Shown piece by piece: positions 24,890-32,772 of a DNA stretch of 64,000 bases; the stretch's first letter is position 1; every line of letters begins with the position of its first letter. Source of the DNA: Patulibacter americanus DSM 16676 (lineage in GTDB: Bacteria; Actinomycetota; Thermoleophilia; Solirubrobacterales; Solirubrobacteraceae). The position numbers and the translations under genes were made by a program. The notes beneath the pieces are model-generated. The model did no database searches and had not been told where the DNA came from. It saw only the letters and a program-made list of their open reading frames with translations. The stretch lies in the NCBI RefSeq assembly GCF_000420025.1, contig NZ_ATUD01000007.1:1-64000 (forward strand). Direction: 5' to 3'.

Positions 24890-24916
24890 TCAAGTCCTCC
24901 GGCCCCGAGCCGATGA
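24890..24916 (+). promoter_or_regulatory. Sigma-28-type promoter of flgG
   Basis: TCAA (24890-24893), 15 bp, then GCCGATGA (24909-24916). The ATG at 24913 lies inside the -10 box, so the true flgG start is ATG 24964, leaving a leader of about 40 bases with AAGGATC as ribosome-binding site. Confidence 0.75.
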
Positions 24917-24963
24917 CCGGGACACCGCCGCGCCCCCGCGGGGGCCGACCCCAAGGATCTCCC

Positions 24964-25704
24964 ATGCTCCAAGGCCTGTATTCGGCCGCCGCCGGCATGT
25001 CGGCACAGCAGTACCGGATGGACGCCACGTCGAACGACCTGGCGAACGTCAACACGACGGGCTACAAGCACCAGCGCGTCGCCTTCCGCGATCTGCTGTA
25101 CGTCCGCGACGGCGAGCCGGGCGTCCACATCGGCGCCGGCTCGGCCGCCGCCACCATCGGCCGCAGCGACGCCCAGGGCGCCCTGCAGCGCACGGACCGC
25201 CCGCTCGACGTGGCGATCCAGGGCCGCGGCTACCTCGAGGTCCGCACGCCCGACGGCGCCACGGCGCTGACCCGCGCCGGCGACCTGCAGGTCGACTCCC
25301 AGGGTCGGCTGGCCACGCCGAACGGCGCGCTGCTCACGGGCGTGCGTCCGGTGCCCAACGGCACCGACCTGTCGAAGGTCTCGATCGCCCAGGACGGCAC
25401 CGTGTCCGCCCCGGGCGCCAACGGCACCCCGGTCGCCCTCGGCCGGCTGCGCGTCGTCGACGTGCAGTCCCAGGACGGTCTGCAGAGCATCGGCAACAAC
25501 CTCTACGCCGTGACGGCCGACAGCGGCCAGCCCGCCGTCGTGAACGACGCGCGGCTCGAGCAGGGCGCCCTCGAGGCCTCCAACGTCGACACGGGTACGG
25601 CCATGACCGACCTCATCGAGTCGCAGCGGGCGTTTGCCATGGCCAGCCGTGCCGTGCAGACGCAGGATCAGATGATGGAGATCGCCAACGGGGTCAAGCG
25701 ATGA
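24964..25704 (+). CDS. flgG: Distal rod protein FlgG
   Basis: FlgG forms the distal rod. The 246-residue product has the full N-terminal motif (YSAAAGMSAQQYRMDATSND, then LANVNTTGYKHQR), the middle block PLDVAIQGRGYLEVRTPDG, and the C-terminal QGALEASNVDTGTAMTDLIE with SQRAFAMASRAVQTQDQMM. ATG 24964 is preferred because the upstream ATG (24913) falls in the promoter. It overlaps the flgJ-like gene by four bases (ATGA). Confidence 0.94.
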   Translation: MLQGLYSAAAGMSAQQYRMDATSNDLANVNTTGYKHQRVAFRDLLYVRDGEPGVHIGAGSAAATIGRSDAQGALQRTDRPLDVAIQGRGYLEVRTPDGATALTRAGDLQVDSQGRLATPNGALLTGVRPVPNGTDLSKVSIAQDGTVSAPGANGTPVALGRLRVVDVQSQDGLQSIGNNLYAVTADSGQPAVVNDARLEQGALEASNVDTGTAMTDLIESQRAFAMASRAVQTQDQMMEIANGVKR

Positions 25705-26111
25705 GCATCCCCGCCGTCGCCCCCGTCGGCCCGGCCACCCCCGCCGAGCCCGCCGCCCCGCGCACGCCGGACGCCCGGACGGTGCACGCCGCCAAGGCGT
25801 TCGAGCGCGTCATGCTCGAGCAGCTCACGAAGGAGATGGCCGCCTCGGCCGCCCCGGAGGACTCCGGCGACGGGGCCTCCGCCGCGACGAACGCGTACCG
25901 CGACATGCTCCCGGCCGCGATGGCCGACGCGCTGTCGCAGTCCGGCGGCATCGGCATCGCCACCCAGCTGCAGGCCACGCTGGCCGCGGCGAACGCCCCG
26001 GTCCCGGCCGACGCGCCGGCCACCGCCGCGCCGTCCGCCGGCACCCCGTCCACCGACGTCCCGGCCGCCACGCCTGGCGTCGCCGCCCTCCCGACCGGGG
26101 TCGCCTTGTGA
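25701..26111 (+). CDS. flgJ: FlgJ-type rod-binding protein (muramidase domain absent)
   Basis: A 136-residue protein with the rod-capping domain of FlgJ: AKAFERVMLEQLTKEMAAS, then AYRDMLPAAMADALSQSGGIGIA. The C-terminal 45 residues are Ala/Pro linker only. Proteobacterial FlgJ carries a glucosaminidase domain there. Here the peptidoglycan-cutting activity may be supplied by the transglycosylase at 12664-13314. The start is coupled to flgG (ATGA) and the stop overlaps the flgN start (GTGA). Confidence 0.85.
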   Translation: MSIPAVAPVGPATPAEPAAPRTPDARTVHAAKAFERVMLEQLTKEMAASAAPEDSGDGASAATNAYRDMLPAAMADALSQSGGIGIATQLQATLAAANAPVPADAPATAAPSAGTPSTDVPAATPGVAALPTGVAL

Positions 26112-26638
26112 GCCTCGCCGCCAGCACCCCGCTCGGCCGGGAGCTCCTCGGCCACCTCGACGAGCACCTGCGCTCCGTCGGGCGCCTGCGCGACGCCGTG
26201 CTCGCGCTCGGTGCCGCCGTCCGCACCCGCGACGTGGGGGCGGTCGTCCGCCACACGGGCACCGTCGACGCCGAGACGACCTTCCGGGCCACGCTCGAGG
26301 AGCGCCGCACCGCGCTGCTCGTCCGCGCCGCCGGCCTGCTCGGCCTGCCGCCGTACGAGGTCACGGTCACCGCGCTCTGCGTGCTCGTCTCACCCGACGA
26401 GGCCAAGGTCGCCCAGGAGCGCAGCGCTGCGCTCATCGAGCTGACGGACGAGGTCGCCCGCGAGCACGCGTGCAACCGCGCCCTGATGCAGCAGGAGCTC
26501 GCGTTCCTCGACCACCTGCTCCGGCTCGGCGGCGCGCCGCCCGAGCCGACGTACGAGCCGCCCGCCGGCTCGCGGCCCGGGCGCCACGCCACGGCCATGC
26601 CCTCCGTGCCCCACCACGTCCTCGATCTGCGCGCCTGA
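26108..26638 (+). CDS. flgN: FlgN-like export chaperone
   Basis: A 176-residue, mostly helical protein (LRSVGRLRDAVLALGAAVRT; ERSAALIELTDEVAREHACNR; LMQQELAFLDHLLRLGG), matching the FlgN layout of two long coiled-coil helices. FlgN holds the hook-filament junction proteins FlgK and FlgL before export. Placement directly before flgK is the classic one. GTG 26108 overlaps the previous stop, and its own stop shares one base with the flgK ATG (TGATG). Confidence 0.85.
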   Translation: MSLAASTPLGRELLGHLDEHLRSVGRLRDAVLALGAAVRTRDVGAVVRHTGTVDAETTFRATLEERRTALLVRAAGLLGLPPYEVTVTALCVLVSPDEAKVAQERSAALIELTDEVAREHACNRALMQQELAFLDHLLRLGGAPPEPTYEPPAGSRPGRHATAMPSVPHHVLDLRA

Positions 26639-28020
26639 TGCCCATCTCCTCCTTCCACGGCGTCGAGACCGCGCTGCGCGGGCTGCTGGCCCAGCAGCGG
26701 GCGATCGACATCACCGGTCAGAACATCGCCAACGCGTCCACCCCGGGCTACAGCCGTCAGCGGGTCGAGACCTCCGCCTCGCACGCGCTGTCGATCAACG
26801 TCGCCGGCGGCAGGGCGCAGCTCGGCCAGGGCGTCGACGTCACGGGCATCGAGCGCATCCGCGACCGCTTCGCGGACGTCCAGTTCCGGGCGCAGAACGC
26901 GAAGCTCGGCGAGGCCCAGACGAAGGCGTCGCTGCTCGGCCAGGCGGAGCTCGCGTTCTCCGAGCCCGGCGACAAGGGCCTCTCCGCCCAGCTCAACCGC
27001 TTCTGGAGCTCCTGGTCCGACGTCGCGAACTCGCCGACGTCGATCTCGGGCCGCCAGGTGCTGCTCGACACCGCCAAGGGCCTGGCGACCTCGTTCGCCA
27101 ACCTGGACGACCAGCTCGCCACGGTGCAGAAGCAGGCGCAGGCGGAGTTCGACAACATCACCGCCGCCGGCGGCCCGATCGACCTGGCGGTCCAGGAGAT
27201 CGCCGAGCTCAACGAGGCCATCGGCACCGCGATCGGCCGCGGCGACGCCCCGAACGACCTGCTCGACCGGCGCGACCTGCTGCTCGACAAGCTCTCCGGG
27301 TTCGCCCAGGTGCGCACGGAGCCGACCCTCGACGGGAACGGCGCCCCGATCCCCGGGCAGCTCGACGTCTACCTCGGCACGGACGCGACGCCGCTCGTCT
27401 CCGGGGGCCAGTCCCGCTCGCCGTTCTCCCTGTCCTTCGCCGCCACGGGTCCCGGCTCCGGCTCGCTCGGCGCGCTCGCGGCCGTCGCGTCGCCGACCGG
27501 TCCGATCGCGGAGTACCGCGCGCAGCTGGCCCAGTCCGCGCAGGAGATCGCCGGCGCCGTCAACGGCGTCCACCAGGCCGCCGGCGGCCCGCCGATCTTC
27601 ACCGTGCCCGCCGGCGCGCCCGTCAGCGGCGTGCCGCAGCGGCCCCTCGAGGTCGGCGCCGGCATCGATCCCGCCAAGGGCGGATCGCTCGACGCCATCG
27701 TCGCCGGATCCACGAGCGTCAACGACGTGGCCACCGCGATCGCCGCGCTGCGCGGCAAGACCGGCGACCAGCGCTACCGCGCCCTCGTCGGCAAGCTCGG
27801 CTCCGAGGTCGCGGAGGCCAACCGCGAGGAGGCGACGGCCCAGACGTTGGCCGGCGCCCTGCAGGACCGCCGCGACTCCGTCTCCGGCGTCTCGCCGGAC
27901 GAGGAGATGGCCAACCTCGTCAAGTTCCAGCGCGGCTACCAGGCATCCGCGCGCGTGCTCTCGACGATGGACGAGATGCTCGACACGCTCATCAACCGCA
28001 CCGGGCGGGTCGGCCTCTGA
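26638..28020 (+). CDS. flgK: Hook-filament junction protein FlgK (HAP1)
   Basis: FlgK is the first junction protein between hook and filament. The 460-residue protein starts FHGVETALRGLLAQQRAIDI and continues TGQNIANASTPGYSRQRVE, the FlgK N-terminal signature. It contains the D1 block FWSSWSDVANSPTSISGRQV and ends with VSPDEEMANLVKFQRGYQAS and ARVLSTMDEMLDTLINR. A shorter variable domain is present in the middle. ATG 26638 is coupled to flgN. Confidence 0.95.
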   Translation: MPISSFHGVETALRGLLAQQRAIDITGQNIANASTPGYSRQRVETSASHALSINVAGGRAQLGQGVDVTGIERIRDRFADVQFRAQNAKLGEAQTKASLLGQAELAFSEPGDKGLSAQLNRFWSSWSDVANSPTSISGRQVLLDTAKGLATSFANLDDQLATVQKQAQAEFDNITAAGGPIDLAVQEIAELNEAIGTAIGRGDAPNDLLDRRDLLLDKLSGFAQVRTEPTLDGNGAPIPGQLDVYLGTDATPLVSGGQSRSPFSLSFAATGPGSGSLGALAAVASPTGPIAEYRAQLAQSAQEIAGAVNGVHQAAGGPPIFTVPAGAPVSGVPQRPLEVGAGIDPAKGGSLDAIVAGSTSVNDVATAIAALRGKTGDQRYRALVGKLGSEVAEANREEATAQTLAGALQDRRDSVSGVSPDEEMANLVKFQRGYQASARVLSTMDEMLDTLINRTGRVGL

Positions 28021-28086
28021 GCCCGCGGGCCACCGCCTCCCACCCCGACCGACCCCCTTCCGAAACCCCGCACCAGAGGCCCGACC

Positions 28087-28998
28087 GTGAGCTATCGCAT
28101 CACCAGCGGCATGATGAACCGCACCGTCCTGCAGGACCTCCAGTCCTCGTCCGCGCGGCTGACCCGCACGTACGAGCGGATGTCCTCCGGCATGCAGATC
28201 ACCCGCCCGTCCGACGACCCGTACGGCACGACCCGCGCGATGGACCTGCGTGCCGAGCTCTCCCAGATCGCCCAGGCGCAGCGCAACGTGCAGGACGCCC
28301 AGGGCTGGCAGCGCACGACGGACTCCGCCCTGCAGGGCATGACCGACATGGTCCAGCGCGCCCGCGTGCTGCTCGTCGGCGCCGGCAACGACGCCGGCGG
28401 CCAGGCCGCTCGCGAGGCCGCGGCGGCCGAGATCGACCAGCTCATCCGCTCCGTCAAGACCACGGCCAACTCGACGTACGCCGGCGTCCCGATCTTCGCG
28501 GGCTCGGCCACGGCCGGCCTGCCCTACGCCGTCGACGGCGCCGACACGTTCAACGGCAACGCCGGCACGATCGTCCGCACCGTCGGCGCGGGCGTCGACG
28601 TGCAGGTCAACGTCGACCTCGCCGGGCGCGTCACCGGCAACGGCGGAGGCGACGGCAAGCTGCTCGACGCCCTGCGCACGATCTCCTCCCACCTCAAGGG
28701 CGGGACCGCCGCGGACGCCAACGCCCTGCGCACGACCGACCTCAAGGCCCTCGACGCCCAGATCAACGCGCTCGGCGGCCTGCGGGCCGAGGTCGGCGCG
28801 GCCGGCAACCGCATCACGGCGGCCTCGGATCGCCTGCTGGAGCTCCAGGAGAACGCGGACGAGCAGCGCTCGAACGTGGAGGAGGCCGACGCGGCGTCTA
28901 CGATGATCACGTACGCGACCCAGCAGGCCAGCTACCAGGCGGCGCTGAAGGCCGGTGCGGGCATCATGCAGAGCTCGCTGCTGGACTTCCTGCGCTAG
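28087..28998 (+). CDS. flgL: Hook-filament junction protein FlgL (HAP3)
   Basis: FlgL is the second junction protein, flagellin-like at both ends. The 303-residue product begins SYRITSGMMNRTVLQDLQSS, then LTRTYERMSSGMQITRPSDD, and ends with the D0 helix TYATQQASYQAALKAGAGIM. GTG 28087 is the only start before the conserved segment. The 66-base gap after flgK holds no strong terminator, so cotranscription is likely. It is shorter and lower in Asn/Gln than a flagellin, and its position supports FlgL. Confidence 0.92.
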   Translation: MSYRITSGMMNRTVLQDLQSSSARLTRTYERMSSGMQITRPSDDPYGTTRAMDLRAELSQIAQAQRNVQDAQGWQRTTDSALQGMTDMVQRARVLLVGAGNDAGGQAAREAAAAEIDQLIRSVKTTANSTYAGVPIFAGSATAGLPYAVDGADTFNGNAGTIVRTVGAGVDVQVNVDLAGRVTGNGGGDGKLLDALRTISSHLKGGTAADANALRTTDLKALDAQINALGGLRAEVGAAGNRITAASDRLLELQENADEQRSNVEEADAASTMITYATQQASYQAALKAGAGIMQSSLLDFLR

Positions 28999-29030
28999 CC
29001 GACCACTCCCCCCAACGGATCCGGACCCCC

Positions 29031-29459
29031 ATGGCGATCACCCTCCAGTCGACCCGCTTCGGCGACCTCGAGCTCTCCGAGGACGACGCCCTCGAGTTCC
29101 CCGACGGGCTCGTCGGCCTGCCCGGCACGCGCTACGCGCTGCTGCTCCCGGAGGACCCCGACGGCGCCTTCGCGTGGCTGCAGTCGCTCGACGACGCGTC
29201 CCTCGCGCTGCCCGTCACCCGCCCGGGGCGGTTCTTCCCCGACTTCGACGTCGTCCTCGAGGAGGAGGACGTCGACCCGGCGCTGCGCGACACGGAGGCC
29301 GTCGAGACGTGGGTCGTCGTCCGCGCCGGCGAGCGGCTCGAGGACTTCTCCGCCAACCTCCGCGCCCCGCTGCTCATCGTGGGCCGCCGCGGTTGGCAGG
29401 TCATCAACCGCGCCGACGAGGCGCCGCTGCGCGCCCCGCTCGTGGCCGAGGCCGCCTGA
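29031..29459 (+). CDS. fliW: Flagellar assembly factor FliW
   Basis: FliW binds CsrA and flagellin and frees flagellin mRNA from CsrA repression once flagellin is exported. The 142-residue protein has the family core: FGDLELSEDDALEFPDGLVG, then LPVTRPGRFFPDFDVVL and LEDFSANLRAPLLI. ATG 29031 begins at the conserved N-terminal strand. Its stop shares one base with the csrA ATG (TGATG), so the antagonist pair is translationally coupled. Confidence 0.94.
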   Translation: MAITLQSTRFGDLELSEDDALEFPDGLVGLPGTRYALLLPEDPDGAFAWLQSLDDASLALPVTRPGRFFPDFDVVLEEEDVDPALRDTEAVETWVVVRAGERLEDFSANLRAPLLIVGRRGWQVINRADEAPLRAPLVAEAA

Positions 29460-29677
29460 TGCTGATCATCACGCGCCGCGAGGGCGAGAAGCTGATGATC
29501 GGCGACGACGTCGTGATCACCGTCGTCGAGGTCAACGGCGCCACGATCCGGCTGGGCATCGAGGCCCCGCGGGCGCTCCCGGTGTACCGCGAGGAGCTGT
29601 GGGCCGCGGTCCGCGACGAGAACCGCGCGGCCGCCTCGGCCCCGGTCAAGCTCCCCGAGCTGCCGCCCAAGGACTAG
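29459..29677 (+). CDS. csrA: Carbon storage / translational regulator CsrA
   Basis: CsrA is a small RNA-binding dimer that blocks translation at GGA motifs; in flagellated Gram-positives it represses flagellin. The 72-residue product starts MLIITRREGEKLMIGDDVVI and continues IRLGIEAPRALPVYREELW, nearly consensus, including the RNA-binding residues of strand 1 (Arg6) and the conserved R-E-E block. The typical partner FliW lies immediately upstream. Confidence 0.95.
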   Translation: MLIITRREGEKLMIGDDVVITVVEVNGATIRLGIEAPRALPVYREELWAAVRDENRAAASAPVKLPELPPKD

Positions 29678-29802
29678 GACGAACGTCCACCGCGGTCACC
29701 GTCCGGGACCGGGACGCGAACAGGGGATGATCCCGCCGACGGCCACCACCGTCGCCGGGCTCGGCGTCTGTTCCGCCCCCCGATTCGACGAAGGTGATGA
29801 CT

Positions 29803-30165
29803 GTGGCCCGCGTGCTCGTGGTCGATGACGCGCCCTACATGCGCCAGATGGTGTCCGACGCCCTGCGCGTGGGCGGACACGAGGTGATCGGCGAGGCCTC
29901 CAACGGCACCGAGGCCGTGGAGCGCTTCCGCGACCTGCAGCCCGACATCTGCACGCTCGACGTCACGATGCCCGGCAAGGACGGCGTCGCCGCCCTGCGC
30001 GACATCATCGGCATGGACCCGAGCGCCCGCGTGATCATGTGCTCCGCCCCGGGGCAGGACGCCCGCGTCGTCGAGTCGATCGTCGCCGGCGCCCGCGACT
30101 TCGTCGTCAAGCCCCCGCGCACGCAGCGCATGCTGGACGCCGTCCAGAGCGCGATGGCCGCCTGA
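29803..30165 (+). CDS. CheY-like response regulator (second copy)
   Basis: A 120-residue receiver domain, clearly a paralogue of the cheY at 7010. Asp8-Asp9, phospho-acceptor Asp53 (CTLDVTMPG), Ser81 and Lys103 are kept. The otherwise almost invariant KPF is KPP here (VVKPPRTQRM), and SAL is SAP, changes near the output face. GTG 29803 is preferred over in-frame GTG 29794 because AGGTGAT (29792-29798) lies at ideal distance, as in the first cheY. It may be a phosphate sink or a second switch-binding regulator; which cannot be told from sequence. Confidence 0.88.
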   Translation: MARVLVVDDAPYMRQMVSDALRVGGHEVIGEASNGTEAVERFRDLQPDICTLDVTMPGKDGVAALRDIIGMDPSARVIMCSAPGQDARVVESIVAGARDFVVKPPRTQRMLDAVQSAMAA

Positions 30166-30190
30166 GGCGACCACCGCGCCGCGACGGCGC

Positions 30191-31294
30191 CTACGAGGTG
30201 CCGAGCGCGGTCTCGCCGGCCATCGTCGGGTAGTCCGTGTAGCCCTCCGGGCCGCTGGCGTAGTACAGCTCGGGCCGGCCCTCGTTCTCGGGCTGCCCGG
30301 CCGCCCAGCGCTCGAGCAGGTCGGGCGTCGAGATGAACGCGCGGCCCACGACGGACGCGTCGGCGTGGCCGTCGCGCACGAACGAGATGGCCTCCTCGCG
30401 CTCCGTCTTCTTGGCGAAGCCCGTGTTCAGGAGCAGCGGCGCGCCGAACGCCGTCCGCAGCTCCTGGAGCAGCGGGTCGCCCGGCTGGCGCATGACGTGG
30501 ACGTAGGCGAGGCCCAGCGGCGCCAGCTCCTTCGCCAGCGCGCGGTAGGTGTCGCCGCCGTCGAACTCCGTCGCCTCGTGCGCGGCGGGCGCCGGCGACA
30601 GGCGGATGCCGGTGCGGTCGGCGCCGACGGCCGCGACGACGGCCTTCGTGACCTCGACGACGAAGCGGGCGCGGTTCTCGGGGCTGCCGCCGTACTCGTC
30701 CTCGCGGTGGTTCACGCCGTCCGCGAGGAACTGGTGCAGCAGGTAGCCGTTGGCGCCGTGGATCTCGACGCCGTCGAACCCGGCCTCGATCGCGCGGCGG
30801 GCGGCGTCGGCGAAGGTCTGCACCAGGCCCCGGATCTCGTCCGTCGTGAGCTCACGCGGCGTCGGCACGGGCGCCTCGGCCTCGTGCGGCGTGAAGATCG
30901 TCAGCTTCTCCACCGCGGTGGGGGACGCGCACACCGTGTCCTCCCCCGTCGTGTCGGGGTGCGCCACGCGGCCCCCGTGCCAGAGCTGCGCGACGATCAG
31001 GCCGCCGGCCTCGTGCACCGCGTCCGTCGTCAGGCGCCAGCCCTCGCGGTGGGCGTCGTTCGCGATCCCGGGGGTGCGCGGGTAGGGCTTGCCCTGCTGC
31101 GCGACCCACGTGGCCTCGGAGACGATGAGCGCGGCCGAGCCGGCGCGCTGGCCGTAGTACTCCGCCATGAGGGCGTTGGCGGTCCCGTCCTCGTCGGCGC
31201 GGTTGCGCGTCAGGGGCGCCATGACGAGGCGGTGGGGCAGGTCCAGCGCACCGAGCTTCAGGGGCTGGCGGAGGACGTCGAAGTCGTCGGTCAT
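30191..31294 (-). CDS. Old Yellow Enzyme family ene-reductase
   Basis: FMN- and NAD(P)H-dependent reductase of activated C=C bonds, 367 residues. Family signatures: APLTRNRADEDG, then AQLWHGGRVAHP, the catalytic H-x-x-N pair in VEIHGANGYLLHQFL, and the SPENRARFVVEV block. It resembles the NemA/xenobiotic-reductase (classical) type rather than the YqjM type by its HGAN motif. ATG 31294 is chosen; a TTG six codons upstream is less likely. It is convergent with the second cheY and divergent from meaB. The physiological substrate is unknown. Confidence 0.92.
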   Translation of the reverse strand: MTDDFDVLRQPLKLGALDLPHRLVMAPLTRNRADEDGTANALMAEYYGQRAGSAALIVSEATWVAQQGKPYPRTPGIANDAHREGWRLTTDAVHEAGGLIVAQLWHGGRVAHPDTTGEDTVCASPTAVEKLTIFTPHEAEAPVPTPRELTTDEIRGLVQTFADAARRAIEAGFDGVEIHGANGYLLHQFLADGVNHREDEYGGSPENRARFVVEVTKAVVAAVGADRTGIRLSPAPAAHEATEFDGGDTYRALAKELAPLGLAYVHVMRQPGDPLLQELRTAFGAPLLLNTGFAKKTEREEAISFVRDGHADASVVGRAFISTPDLLERWAAGQPENEGRPELYYASGPEGYTDYPTMAGETALGTS

Positions 31295-31372
31295 GACCAC
31301 CGACGATGGCAAAGCGGACCGCGGACCGGTGTGCGACGGGGCTCATGGGCGGTGGCGCCGTACGATGGCGAG

Positions 31373-32368
31373 ATGCAGGAGGACCTGGGACGGACCCTCG
31401 CGGGCCGGCTGATCGACGGGGATCTGACGGCCGCCCCCGCGGTCCTCAATCTCGTGGAGAACCGGACCCCGGTCGCGCGGACGCAGACGGCCGAGCTGCT
31501 TCAGCGCCTCTCCCCCGCCGCCCTGGGCCGCGAGCCGGCCGGGCACGTCGTCGGGGTGACGGGACCGCCCGGGGCGGGCAAGTCGACCCTGCTCTCCGAG
31601 CTCGTGCGGACGCTGCGCGCCGGCGGGCGCTCCGTGGCGGTCCTGGCCGTCGACCCCTCGAGCCGCCGGACGGGCGGCTCGCTGCTCGGCGACCGCGCCC
31701 GCATCCACGTGGACCCGAAGGACGCGGGCGTCTTCATCCGCTCCACGGCGGCCGCCGACCGCCTCGGCGGCCTCGCCTGGGCCACCCGCGCGGCCGCGCA
31801 GGCGCTCGCCGTGGCGTTCGACGTGGTGATCGTCGAGACGGTCGGCGTCGGGCAGTCCGAGACCGACGTGGCCGACGTCGCCGACACCGTCGTCGTGATC
31901 GTGCAGCCCGGATCGGGCGACGTCCTGCAGTTCCTGAAGAGCGGGATCATGGAGATCCCGGACGTCCTGGTGATCACGAAGGCCGACCTCGGACGCATCG
32001 CCCAGCGCGCCCGCGCCGACGTCCGCTCCGCGCTGCGCTCCGTCGGGGACCGCACCACGAAAGTCGTGGCGGTCTCGTCGCTCCCGCCCGCTCAGGGCTT
32101 CGACGAGCTCATCGCCACGCTGGAGGCGCACCGGGAGACGATCGACGTGCGGGCCGCCCGCCGTGACGCGCGCCGACGCACCGCGATCGACGACTTCCGC
32201 CTCGAGCACGGCGAGCGGGCCCTGCGCGAGCTGGGCGGCCGACCCGCCGCGCGACGCGTCCTCACCGCGACCGGCGATGATCTGGCCGTGCCGATCCTCA
32301 TGCAGGAGCTCGAGCGGGCCGCCGGTCTGCGCGACGCCGAGCCGAACACGACCGGGGCGACGCGATGA
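31373..32368 (+). CDS. meaB: MeaB/ArgK-family G-protein chaperone
   Basis: MeaB proteins protect and gate adenosylcobalamin-dependent acyl-CoA mutases, chiefly methylmalonyl-CoA mutase. The 331-residue product has P-loop VTGPPGAGKSTLLSEL, the VLAVDPSSRRTGGSLLGDR block, IVETVGVGQSE (switch region), and the base motif VITKADLG. No mutase gene is adjacent, although it is usually next door. ATG 31373 fits the family N-terminus. The stop overlaps the following small gene by four bases. Confidence 0.93.
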   Translation: MQEDLGRTLAGRLIDGDLTAAPAVLNLVENRTPVARTQTAELLQRLSPAALGREPAGHVVGVTGPPGAGKSTLLSELVRTLRAGGRSVAVLAVDPSSRRTGGSLLGDRARIHVDPKDAGVFIRSTAAADRLGGLAWATRAAAQALAVAFDVVIVETVGVGQSETDVADVADTVVVIVQPGSGDVLQFLKSGIMEIPDVLVITKADLGRIAQRARADVRSALRSVGDRTTKVVAVSSLPPAQGFDELIATLEAHRETIDVRAARRDARRRTAIDDFRLEHGERALRELGGRPAARRVLTATGDDLAVPILMQELERAAGLRDAEPNTTGATR

Positions 32369-32721
32369 GCGCGGCCCGCCGCAAGCCGTCCGGCGTCCGC
32401 CGTGCCCCGGGGACCGGTGCCGGTTCGGGGTCGCCGGCCGGGACGGACCAGGGCTCCCCGGCCTCCGACGGCGGCCCCTCCCCCGTGCGGCGCCTGACGG
32501 ACGCCGACGCCCGGCGGTCCCCCGCGCGGCGGCTCACGGACGCCGACGTCGCGGCCCCGCGCTCCCGCCCCTTCGCCGAGAACCTGGCGATCGTCGCCGG
32601 CGCCTTCGTCGTCTCGACGCTGATCGCCGAACTCGCGGGCGCCGCGAACCTCGGCACCGCGCTGAGCTTCGGCCAGATCGGCTTCGCGATCGCCCTCGTC
32701 TGGGTGCTCGTCCGCCGCTAG
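32365..32721 (+). CDS. Hypothetical small membrane protein coupled to meaB
   Basis: A 118-residue protein of no recognised family. About 65 residues are Arg/Pro/Gly/Asp-rich and disordered, with two copies of an RRLTDADA-type motif. Two closely spaced hydrophobic segments follow (LAIVAGAFVVSTLIAELAG; FGQIGFAIALVWVLV), ending in RR. It overlaps meaB by four bases (ATGA), so it is probably translated together with it. Confidence 0.65.
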   Translation: MSAARRKPSGVRRAPGTGAGSGSPAGTDQGSPASDGGPSPVRRLTDADARRSPARRLTDADVAAPRSRPFAENLAIVAGAFVVSTLIAELAGAANLGTALSFGQIGFAIALVWVLVRR

Positions 32722-32772
32722 GCCCCGGGCGCGCGCGGCGGTCGGCCCCGTGCGCCGGTAGGCCCGCGCGCC

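Noticed and set aside
24913-24963. Upstream ATG for flgG
   Set aside because: It lies inside the -10 box of the flgG promoter; the conserved protein begins at ATG 24964 with a better ribosome-binding site.
29695-29790. A sigma-28-type promoter before the second cheY
   Set aside because: A GCCGACGG is present, but the sequence 15 bp upstream is GCGA, not TCAA.
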